Below are positions 1-4,950 of a stretch of 7,073 bases of DNA, in pieces. Position 1 is the first letter of the stretch. Every line of letters starts with the position of its first letter. Both the position numbers and the translations under genes were made by a program. This DNA comes from Spirochaetaceae bacterium (GTDB taxonomy: Bacteria; Spirochaetota; Spirochaetia; Treponematales; Breznakiellaceae): assembly GCA_031267955.1 (NCBI GenBank), contig JAIRYB010000156.1, positions 1 to 7,073 of the forward strand. The letters run 5' to 3'. The notes under the pieces are model-generated. The model saw only the letters and a program-made list of their open reading frames with translations, was not told the origin of the DNA and made no database searches.

Positions 1-732
1 GAGACCCTGGAGGAAATGTACGAGTGGAACCTCCACCTTATCTACCAGGCCATGGCAAACGTCCCCCTGACCAAAGTAACCGGGGAGGTGAACGATGACC
101 GCTGGCGGAACAAGTGGCTTTATGTCCGGGCTTCCTTCGATTACCCCATAACCTTTTACGCCAGCCCAAATCCTGCTTCGATTTATAAGGATCCCGTTCC
201 CAATGCTGGTACACCGGATTATTCCAAGCTGGATCACAAGGTCCTCCCTTTCCCGGGGCTGACCGCGGGGCTTGAATTCCAATTCCTGAACTGGATGAGC
301 GTGGAAGCGGACTTCCAGATTAACTTTGGGGACCCTTTTTCCAACACCTTTATCCCGGCCATAGCCGTTGAACTCAAATTCCCCCTTAAACCCGCAAAAC
401 ATTTTATGATCGAACCCTATGGGATAGCCACATTTCCAACTTCTACCACCACGGACACCCTGGAATTCCCCAGGCTGGGAGTCGGGGGCGGCGTCCAGTT
501 CGGCGTCAGGGGCGGGTCCATGGGGGCCTTCTTTGTGGACGTGAACTATGTCCATTACCTTGGGAACGTGGTGACCAGGAACACCGATAGGGATAAGCCC
601 AATCCGGCCAGCATAAGCTGGACCCGATTCTCCGTCGGCCTTGGGATCGGCTATAAAATCGGCTTTTTTGACAGAAAGAACAAGAACGCGCCCGACAATA
701 TCGACATTAATCTGACGGAGGAAAACCCGTAG
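1..732 (+). CDS. Outer-membrane beta-barrel-type protein, 5' end outside the window
   Basis: The frame is open from the first base, giving 243 residues before a TAG stop. I treat it as 5'-partial. The first ATG (16) has a purine-rich GGAGG only two bases upstream, too close for normal initiation, and the protein read from it has no signal peptide. The visible part is rich in alternating hydrophobic/polar strands with aromatic girdle residues, for example LTAGLEFQFLNWMSVEADF, FIPAIAVELKFPL, RLGVGGGVQFGVRGG, GAFFVDVNYVHYLG and a last strand SVGLGIGYKIGFF. This is typical of small transmembrane barrels. A polar tail of about 20 residues (DRKNKNAPDN...) follows the last strand. No catalytic motif is visible. 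The likely location is the outer membrane, with role unknown (porin-like or surface protein). The barrel assignment is inferred from strand pattern, not from family recognition. Confidence 0.72.
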   Translation, partial: ETLEEMYEWNLHLIYQAMANVPLTKVTGEVNDDRWRNKWLYVRASFDYPITFYASPNPASIYKDPVPNAGTPDYSKLDHKVLPFPGLTAGLEFQFLNWMSVEADFQINFGDPFSNTFIPAIAVELKFPLKPAKHFMIEPYGIATFPTSTTTDTLEFPRLGVGGGVQFGVRGGSMGAFFVDVNYVHYLGNVVTRNTDRDKPNPASISWTRFSVGLGIGYKIGFFDRKNKNAPDNIDINLTEENP

Positions 733-743
733 TACCTCAAAAT

Positions 744-773
744 GAAGAACCCCGCAGGCAGCGGGGTATCTTC
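744..773. terminator. Bidirectional intrinsic terminator between convergent genes
   Basis: The arms GAAGA + ACCCCGC (744-755) pair with GCGGGGT + TCTTC (761-773) around the loop AGGCA, with a single bulged A at 768. The plus strand is followed by GTTTG. The minus strand is followed by TTCATTTTG, giving a modest U-rich tail each way. It lies 12 bases after the stop of the barrel gene and about 37 bases beyond the stop of the convergent ligase gene, so it plausibly ends both transcripts. Confidence 0.7.
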
Positions 774-810
774 GTTTGTACAGGGGGTCTGCTGCCCCGC
801 CCTTTGCCAA

Positions 811-2544
811 TTAATTGCCAATTGTTCTTTGCCCCTCTATTTCCCGCTTGCCCTTATACGGCATAACCGTGCCGGGCTGTACAGATACGTTTATCCCCAG
901 GGCGGCGGACAGGCGGCGCTCGTCCGGAAGCGCGCCTTCGGCAAGGATACGCAGCCCGGCCCCCTGCCGGATCGCCCTGTAGCCGCGTATGCCGGGGAGG
1001 GAGAAGACAAGATCGTCCAGCCGGTGGATATTTACAACCTGCCTCAGGTTTTCGCGCCTCCCCCGGACAGGCCCCAGCCGGGGGAGCCTGCTGCCGCAGC
1101 CGCATTGCCCAGCCTCGATGCTCCCGATGTCCCCGGTGCGGTAGTTTAAAAGGGGAAGCGCCCCTTTGTACAGGCTGCTTAAAACTATTTCCCCCTCCTT
1201 GCCGGGGGGGAGTTCACGGCCTGTTTCCGGGTCGATGATCCTGACAAGGTAATCTTCCAGCCGTATGTGGTGGGCGCCTTGGGCGCAGCACTGTACGGCA
1301 AGCCCGTAGCCGCTTTCAGTCATCCCGTAGTGGGTGAACACCCGGCAGCCCCAGGCTTCCTCTATGGCGGCGGCGGCGGCCTTCGGTATATAATCCGCGC
1401 TGAGGAGTACCGTCCTGGGCCGGAGGCGGGGGGCTGTCCGGCAAAGCCAGAAGATTTCAGCGGGAAGCCCCACAAGGCACTCGGCGCCTTCCGCCGCTTC
1501 CGCCGCGCCGGGGCCCTGTACCGCGCCGTGTATTACGGAACGCGCGCCGATACGCGCAAGCCCCCGGCGCAGCAGGTCCGCAACGCTGCCGGGGCTGTCG
1601 TTGGACATCATGATGACGCAGCGTTCCCCTTCGCGGACCAGGGGGCGCATGCCCGACGCGAAAAAAGCCACGGTCCGTTCCAGATCCTGTTCGCCGAACC
1701 ACACGCGCTTGGGATCGCCGGTGCTGCCCGAACTGCGGAGGGTCCGGACGCGCTCCACCTCTCCCAGGGAAACACAGAGCATGCGCTCCCCCTGACGGAC
1801 AAGGGTATCCGCGTCGATGAAGCCCCCGGGGTGATCCCGGTAGAAGGCGCTTTTTTCCCGCGCGTACCGCTCCACAGCGGCCAGGGATTCCTTCCGGTAT
1901 TCGGCCAGGCTTCCGGGGGTAAAAGCCTCCTTTTCCAGAACCGCGAGAAAATACCCGGCCCGTATGCCCCGCAAACCCTGTACGCCGGAAAGCGGGGCGT
2001 CTTGATAGCCTTCAAAGAGAAGCCCTGCCCAATAGGAGCGCAGTTCCGCGCTCATGTCTTCGTAACAGAGCAGGCGGAAGCCCGCCCCGGCGAAACGGGC
2101 CGCCTGGGTTTCCCAGGGTTCAACGCGCCCTATCCCGGAAGATCCGGGGCTTTCCGTCCGCGGGCCGGGTAACGCGGCGTCTATTAGGGAAGAATCCGCC
2201 CCGGCTTTCAGGGCGCAGAGATCGGCTATGTATACAAGCCCCTTTGGTTTCAGCACGCGGGCTGCCTCTTCCAGGGCCCGGGCGGGATCGGCTATGAGGG
2301 ACAGGCTGCACTCAAAGACCAGCGCGTCCAGGGAGGCGGGCGGAAAGGGCAAGTCCTCGGCGCGGGCGTTTATCATCCCCGGCCCCGGAGCAATATCAAC
2401 GCCCCAGGCGTCGCTGCCGGGTTTTTCCCGCAGCCGGCGGACGGTTTCCCCCCTGCCGCAGCCGACATCAAGGACGCGGGCATTTTGGGGCAGGGGGCAG
2501 AGGCCCAGGAGCCGGCCTGTCAGGCCGGGGCCTTCGGGTTTCAC
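811..2544 (-). CDS. Fused SAM-dependent methyltransferase / PaaK-like AMP-forming CoA ligase
   Basis: The protein has 577 residues. Residues about 1-205 form a class I SAM methyltransferase: motif I VLDVGCGRG (24-32), acidic GVD after strand 2, AEDLPFP, and ARVLKPKGLVYIADL. Residues about 215-577 are an adenylate-forming domain of phenylacetate-CoA ligase type: phosphate loop SSGSTGDPK (271-279), HYGMTE (405-410), YRTGD (468-472), CGCG (481-484), RGR (494-496) and a C-terminal PYKGKRE segment that may hold the catalytic lysine. It would activate a carboxylate with ATP, possibly to a CoA thioester, while the N-terminal half methylates; substrates are unknown. I start it at GTG 2544 because that overlaps the upstream stop as GTGA, leaves AGGGA about 11 bases upstream, and begins just before the conserved methyltransferase N-terminus. 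An ATG at 2604 would add 20 low-complexity residues inside the regulator gene. From memory, both halves resemble separate proteins of a Desulfovibrio neighbourhood (DVU_1556 and DVU_1553 families). Confidence 0.85.
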   Translation of the reverse strand: MKPEGPGLTGRLLGLCPLPQNARVLDVGCGRGETVRRLREKPGSDAWGVDIAPGPGMINARAEDLPFPPASLDALVFECSLSLIADPARALEEAARVLKPKGLVYIADLCALKAGADSSLIDAALPGPRTESPGSSGIGRVEPWETQAARFAGAGFRLLCYEDMSAELRSYWAGLLFEGYQDAPLSGVQGLRGIRAGYFLAVLEKEAFTPGSLAEYRKESLAAVERYAREKSAFYRDHPGGFIDADTLVRQGERMLCVSLGEVERVRTLRSSGSTGDPKRVWFGEQDLERTVAFFASGMRPLVREGERCVIMMSNDSPGSVADLLRRGLARIGARSVIHGAVQGPGAAEAAEGAECLVGLPAEIFWLCRTAPRLRPRTVLLSADYIPKAAAAAIEEAWGCRVFTHYGMTESGYGLAVQCCAQGAHHIRLEDYLVRIIDPETGRELPPGKEGEIVLSSLYKGALPLLNYRTGDIGSIEAGQCGCGSRLPRLGPVRGRRENLRQVVNIHRLDDLVFSLPGIRGYRAIRQGAGLRILAEGALPDERRLSAALGINVSVQPGTVMPYKGKREIEGQRTIGN

Positions 2545-2903
2545 GCCGGGGATTCCCTGCCCGGGAAATAGCGGGAAAAAATCCGGAGCATCTCTTCCTG
2601 GCATTCGGCGGCAAAGGCCCGGTACCTGTTCATGAGCGCCCTTCCCTTGGGGGTGATCCGGGAACGCCCGCCGTGGCTGCCGCCCTGCTGCCGCTCCACC
2701 ACCTTAAACGCGAGCTGTTCATCCATATTTTCAAGCATTTTCCAGGCTTTGCTGTAGGATAGGCCCATGCGCTTGCAGGCAAGCTGTACCGAACCTGTCT
2801 CGTCGATAAGCTGGAGCAGTTGGAAAGTCCCAGGCCCGAAAAAGAGTTTTTCCCGCACCAGCATGATTCGCAGCCTCGGCTGTATAGGAATACTGGTATT
2901 CAT
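2541..2903 (-). CDS. ModE-like winged-helix transcriptional regulator, DNA-binding domain only
   Basis: The 120-residue protein matches the N-terminal DNA-binding domain of ModE: strand LRIMLVREKLFFGPG, helix-turn-helix LLQLIDETGSVQLACKRMGLSYSKAWKMLENM (about 29-60), then the wing VERQQGGSHGGRSRITPKG (69-87) and a C-terminal helix. The GG-rich wing followed by LT/IT-x-x-G is characteristic of the family. The C-terminal molybdate-binding (TOBE) domains of full-length ModE (about 260 aa in E. coli) are absent, so any molybdate sensing would need another protein or is lost. Such stand-alone domains are known. Start 2903 keeps the whole fold. It sits only 7 bases from a good -10, so the mRNA may be leaderless. 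An in-frame ATG at 2864 with GAGG 9 bases upstream would give 107 aa but cuts the first strand. It is the first gene of the operon, is coupled to the enzyme gene and is divergent from the HAD gene. Confidence 0.85.
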   Translation of the reverse strand: MNTSIPIQPRLRIMLVREKLFFGPGTFQLLQLIDETGSVQLACKRMGLSYSKAWKMLENMDEQLAFKVVERQQGGSHGGRSRITPKGRALMNRYRAFAAECQEEMLRIFSRYFPGRESPA

Positions 2904-2910
2904 GGGGTGC

Positions 2911-2939
2911 AGTATACAGCAATTTTCCGCGCCTGTCTT
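2911..2939 (-). promoter_or_regulatory. Probable sigma70-type promoter of the ModE-like regulator operon
   Basis: Reading the minus strand, AAGACA (2939-2934, 4/6 to consensus) and TATACT (2916-2911, 5/6) are separated by exactly 17 bases. The expected transcription start falls at or next to the ATG at 2903, implying either a leaderless message or use of the inner ATG at 2864. Confidence 0.5.
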
Positions 2940-2943
2940 GAAT

Positions 2944-2967
2944 CCGGAATTACTACCGGAATTACTA
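2944..2967. repeat. Perfect 12-bp tandem direct repeat in the divergent intergenic region
   Basis: CCGGAATTACTA occurs twice back to back (2944-2955 and 2956-2967). It lies immediately upstream of the -35 of the regulator promoter and 18 bases before the GTG start of the HAD gene. This is a natural place for an operator serving both directions. The repeat is seen directly; operator function is inferred. Confidence 0.85.
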
Positions 2968-2985
2968 TAACAAAGGAAAGCTGTT

Positions 2986-3831
2986 GTGGTATGGTGGGCT
3001 GTGATTCTTTTTGCCTGCGATTTGGACAATACCCTTATTCATACCAGGGAACGCCCCGGGGATATCTGCGTTGAGTACAAAGACGGGAAGGCCCATGCCT
3101 TTATGCCGGAGGGGCTGTTCCGGAGCCTGGGGGAACTGGGCCGGGAAATTTGTTTTGTCCCGGTTACCGGAAGGTCCGCCGCCCAATACCGGCGGATACA
3201 TTACTTTGAGTCGAGGATCCCCCCCTACGCGCTGGCAAGCTGCGGCGGGGTGCTGTTCAGGGCGGGGAAACAAGACCCGCTGTGGGAGGAGGCGTTCCGG
3301 CTCGGGTTTGGACAGGCGTCGGAGGCGATGCGCTTGTGCCTTGATCAGATGGCCCTGCGGCTGTTCCCGCGCGGGGATGTTTCCTGGGTAAAATGGGTTG
3401 ACCGCGTTTTTATAGCGGCGCAGTCTCCCGGCGCCCGGGGGCTTGCCTCCTTTTTATCGGCCCAGGGCTTTGATTCCGCCCTTGATTTTTTTACGGAAGA
3501 GGACCGGCTTTACGCCTTTCCCAAAGGCTTTAACAAGGGGAGCGCCCTGGATACGCTGCGCCGCCAGTTAAAGCCGGAGCTTCTTGTCTGCGCGGGAGAC
3601 GGGCTGCTCGATCTTCCCATGCTTTGCGCCGCCGACATTGCCCTGGTTCCCAATGAGCGCTCAGCCCGGCAGCTTGGGGAATCCCCTGAATTCCGGGGCA
3701 GGCTGTACTATCCCGGGCAGGGGGAAACCGGCGGCGGCACGCCCTCCGGCTTTGCGGAATACATTGCCGGCTTTGCCGGAAAGCTGCTGAGAGGCAGTAG
3801 TACGCCGCCCGGGCGAAACGCCTCATTTTAA
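2986..3831 (+). CDS. HAD-superfamily phosphatase (type IIB cap-like)
   Basis: The 281-residue protein carries all four HAD motifs: DLDNT (12-16, with Asp12 the expected nucleophile and Asp14 the acid/base), VTGRS (60-64), Lys184 in GFNKG, and the acidic GDGLLDLPML (205-214). The long insert between motifs II and III (about 70-175) and the GDxxxD-x-x-ML ending fit the Cof / sucrose-phosphatase-like subgroup, so hydrolysis of a phosphorylated small molecule in the cytoplasm is likely. The substrate is not predictable. The start is GTG 2986 because AAGGA (2973-2977) lies 8 bases upstream; GTG 3001 has no suitable site. It is divergent from the ModE-like gene with an 82-bp gap, so co-regulation is possible but unproven. 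The last 13 residues (GSSTPPGRNASF region) look like an unstructured tail. Confidence 0.85.
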   Translation: MVWWAVILFACDLDNTLIHTRERPGDICVEYKDGKAHAFMPEGLFRSLGELGREICFVPVTGRSAAQYRRIHYFESRIPPYALASCGGVLFRAGKQDPLWEEAFRLGFGQASEAMRLCLDQMALRLFPRGDVSWVKWVDRVFIAAQSPGARGLASFLSAQGFDSALDFFTEEDRLYAFPKGFNKGSALDTLRRQLKPELLVCAGDGLLDLPMLCAADIALVPNERSARQLGESPEFRGRLYYPGQGETGGGTPSGFAEYIAGFAGKLLRGSSTPPGRNASF

Positions 3832-3840
3832 AACGCGACC

Positions 3841-3867
3841 CAAGGCCGAAGGCTTGAAATTTTTGTT
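3841..3867 (+). terminator. Possible intrinsic terminator after the HAD gene
   Basis: CAAGGCC-GAA-GGCTTG folds with one bulged G and a GAA loop, followed by AAATTTTTGTT. It starts 10 bases after the TAA. The stem is short and bulged, so strength is uncertain. Confidence 0.4.
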
Positions 3868-3921
3868 CAGAAAGCCGTATCATGCAAAACGTAAAATTTA
3901 AATTCTTGACGGAGGTATTGT

Positions 3922-4314
3922 ATGCAGGAAGTTTATGATTTTCTCAAGAAGGCCAATGCTTATTATTTGGCTACTGCCGACGGCGATCAGCCCAGGGTCC
4001 GCCCCTTTGGCACGGTCGATATGTTTGACGGCAAGATTTACATTCAGACGGGAAAGGCCAAGGATGTTTCGAAACAGATAAAGGCAAACCCTAAAATCGA
4101 AATATGCGCTTTTACCGGGGACAATTGGATCCGCGTGCAGGCCGTCGCGGTCAGCGACGACAGGCGCGAAGCCAAGCTGCACATGCTGGATGCTTATCCC
4201 CAATTGAAGGACCGGTATTCGGCGGACGACGGCAACACCCAGGTGCTGTACCTTAAGGATGTTACCGCGACAATCGCGGGCTTCGCTTCCGAACCAAAGG
4301 TGATCAAATTTTAG
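3922..4314 (+). CDS. Pyridoxamine 5'-phosphate oxidase-family (flavin split-barrel) protein
   Basis: The 130-residue protein has the compact split-barrel pattern. It has an N-terminal helix (MQEVYDFLKKANAYYLATADG), strand-rich QPRVRPFGTVDMFDGKIYIQTG (23-44), KDVSKQIKANPKIEICAF (48-64), WIRVQAVAVSDD (69-80) and a C-terminal strand VLYLKDVTATIAGF (108-121). The PRVRPFG segment and the TGKAKDVSKQIKANP segment are hallmarks of small FMN- or flavin-binding members found widely in anaerobes. It probably binds FMN as a homodimer and acts as a flavin reductase or oxidase of unknown substrate. True pyridoxamine phosphate oxidase is longer (about 200 aa), so vitamin B6 synthesis is not implied. GGAGG (3911-3915) lies 6 bases before the ATG. 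It appears monocistronic, with hairpins on both sides. Confidence 0.88.
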   Translation: MQEVYDFLKKANAYYLATADGDQPRVRPFGTVDMFDGKIYIQTGKAKDVSKQIKANPKIEICAFTGDNWIRVQAVAVSDDRREAKLHMLDAYPQLKDRYSADDGNTQVLYLKDVTATIAGFASEPKVIKF

Positions 4315-4358
4315 CGGAATTACCATTCCGCGCGTTTGCCCTGCGGCCGCCGCCGCAG
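4314..4358 (+). terminator. Two hairpins after the PPOX-family gene, possible terminator
   Basis: GCGGAAT-TACC-ATTCCGC (4314-4331) is a perfect 7-bp stem that starts on the last base of the stop codon and is followed by GCGTTTGCC. CTGCGGC-CGCC-GCCGCAG (4341-4358) is a second perfect 7-bp stem. Neither has a strong T-run, so termination is only plausible. Confidence 0.4.
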
Positions 4359-4399
4359 CGAGGCTTGACAGGGCGGGACATTTGAGGCAGGATGTTTCC

Positions 4400-4930
4400 A
4401 TGATAATTGACTTCGCGGCCAGGAAAGCCGGCGGGCAGAAAAACGGGTTCCCGTATTTTTATTCGAAAGTCTGGTTTAATACCCCGCGGCTTGCCGCGGC
4501 TCAAATAACGCAAAGCGTACAAAAATTTGGTATTAAACCAGACGGTATAATAAACTTCCTATCGAACGAGCCTCCGTTCGAGCTAATGCAACGCTTAGGA
4601 TACCGCGCGGAGGCTCATTTTGCCTTCTCTCTTGCCCGCGAATCTCCGGTTCGGTGCGCTCTTTGCGGTTATTTTCCTTTAAAATATTCCGTATCCCCGT
4701 TTTACGGCAATTCCGTCCCGGAAGCCGGCAGATTCAGCCTGCCCGTTGGCAGATTCAGCCCGGCAGTTGGCAGATTCACCTTGAAAGTTAGCAGATTTAA
4801 CCCGGCAGTTGGCAGATTCACCTGGAAAGTTAGCAGATTTAACCCGGCAGTTGGCGGATTCAACTTGAAAGTCGGCGGATTTAACTTGGCAGTCGGCAGA
4901 TTCAATATGAATCTGCTTAAAAGCTCATAA
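4400..4930 (+). CDS. Doubtful ORF across the repeat island, C-terminal heptad repeats
   Basis: An open frame of 176 residues begins at ATG 4400, with AGGA 7 bases upstream, and ends at TAA 4930, 20 bases before the next gene. Residues 1-109 cross several palindromes and show no recognisable domain. Residues 110-172 are nine 7-residue repeats (GRFNPAV alternating with GRFTLKV or SRFTWKV) encoded by the 21-bp tandem array. There is no signal peptide. The array is also open on the minus strand, as expected when the unit length is a multiple of three, so the open frame is weak evidence of coding. It may be a real repetitive small protein, or simply a structured intergenic region without stops; I lean to the latter. 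Translated homologues with conserved third-position variation would change that. Confidence 0.27.
   Translation: MIIDFAARKAGGQKNGFPYFYSKVWFNTPRLAAAQITQSVQKFGIKPDGIINFLSNEPPFELMQRLGYRAEAHFAFSLARESPVRCALCGYFPLKYSVSPFYGNSVPEAGRFSLPVGRFSPAVGRFTLKVSRFNPAVGRFTWKVSRFNPAVGGFNLKVGGFNLAVGRFNMNLLKSS
4439..4460. other. Bulged hairpin with A- and T-rich arms
   Basis: AAAAACGGG (4439-4447) pairs with CCCGT + TTTTT (4450-4460) with one bulged A at 4455 and a tight TT turn. It has the same bulged-A arrangement as the hairpin at 744-773. It could act as a weak terminator on either strand. Confidence 0.4.
4469..4543. repeat. 75-bp element closed by perfect 15-bp inverted repeats
   Basis: GTCTGGTTTAATACC (4469-4483) is the exact reverse complement of GGTATTAAACCAGAC (4529-4543). 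The 45 bases between hold two further hairpins: CCGCGGC-TT-GCCGCGG (4484-4499) and ACGC-AAA-GCGT (4508-4518). The whole can fold as a three-way junction with a 15-bp base stem. No transposase or clear target duplication is visible. It could be a small non-autonomous palindromic element or a structured RNA. A TATAAT hexamer (4546-4551) follows directly, without a good -35. Confidence 0.8.
4562..4616. other. Overlapping, mutually exclusive hairpins
   Basis: TCGAACG (4562-4568) pairs with CGTTCGA (4575-4581) around AGCCTC. Alternatively GAGCCTCCG (4568-4576) pairs perfectly with CGGAGGCTC (4608-4616), followed by ATTTTG. The two stems share bases 4568 and 4575-4576 and the first hairpin's loop, so only one can form. 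This resembles an attenuator layout, but no leader peptide or known riboswitch core was recognised. Confidence 0.5.
4727..4915. repeat. Nine-unit 21-bp tandem repeat with 42-bp higher-order pattern
   Basis: Units begin at 4727, 4748, 4769, 4790, 4811, 4832, 4853, 4874 and 4895; most start GGCAGATTCA or AGCAGATTTAA. The units at 4790 and 4832 are identical, and those at 4769 and 4811 differ at one base, so an alternating A-B dimer of 42 bp was copied. The last unit degenerates into a palindrome. The array ends 35 bases before the ATG of the 221-aa gene, inside what should be its upstream region. Confidence 0.92.
4897..4915. other. Perfect palindrome at the end of the tandem array
   Basis: CAGATTCA-ATA-TGAATCTG is an 8-bp stem with a 3-base loop formed from the last repeat unit, followed by CTTAAAAGC. 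It lies 35 bases upstream of the next start codon and could be an operator, an mRNA hairpin or a weak terminator. Confidence 0.6.
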
Positions 4931-4950
4931 GAAAGACATAAGGAGGAAAT

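Noticed and set aside
804..823. TTGCCAATT twice with an 11-bp period, containing the palindrome CAATTAATTG
   Set aside because: It lies across the last codons and stop of the enzyme gene; it is short and most likely incidental.
1267..2172. 301-aa plus-strand open frame, and a 135-aa plus-strand frame at 742-1149
   Set aside because: Both are antisense to the well-supported fused enzyme gene. The GC-rich codon pattern leaves the opposite strand free of stops, and the translations show no domain or ribosome-binding site.
2903..3029. 42-residue N-terminal extension of the ModE-like regulator
   Set aside because: It would run through the promoter, the 12-bp repeats and the start of the divergent HAD gene, and it has no family similarity.
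4365..4393. Perfect TTGACA -35 hexamer upstream of the repeat island
   Set aside because: The hexamer at the right spacing (CAGGAT) is a poor -10, so I do not call a promoter.
4546..4551. Perfect TATAAT hexamer
   Set aside because: There is no acceptable -35 at 16-18 bp; the upstream sequence is the arm of the 15-bp inverted repeat. It is noted only as a curiosity.
4702..4905. Minus-strand 67-aa heptad-repeat frame (NLPTAGL units)
   Set aside because: It has only a TTG start and no ribosome-binding site. It is open because a 21-bp repeat keeps every frame in register. I do not call it an LRR protein.
4727..4915. CRISPR array
   Set aside because: The units are contiguous 21-bp repeats with no spacers, and no cas genes are present.
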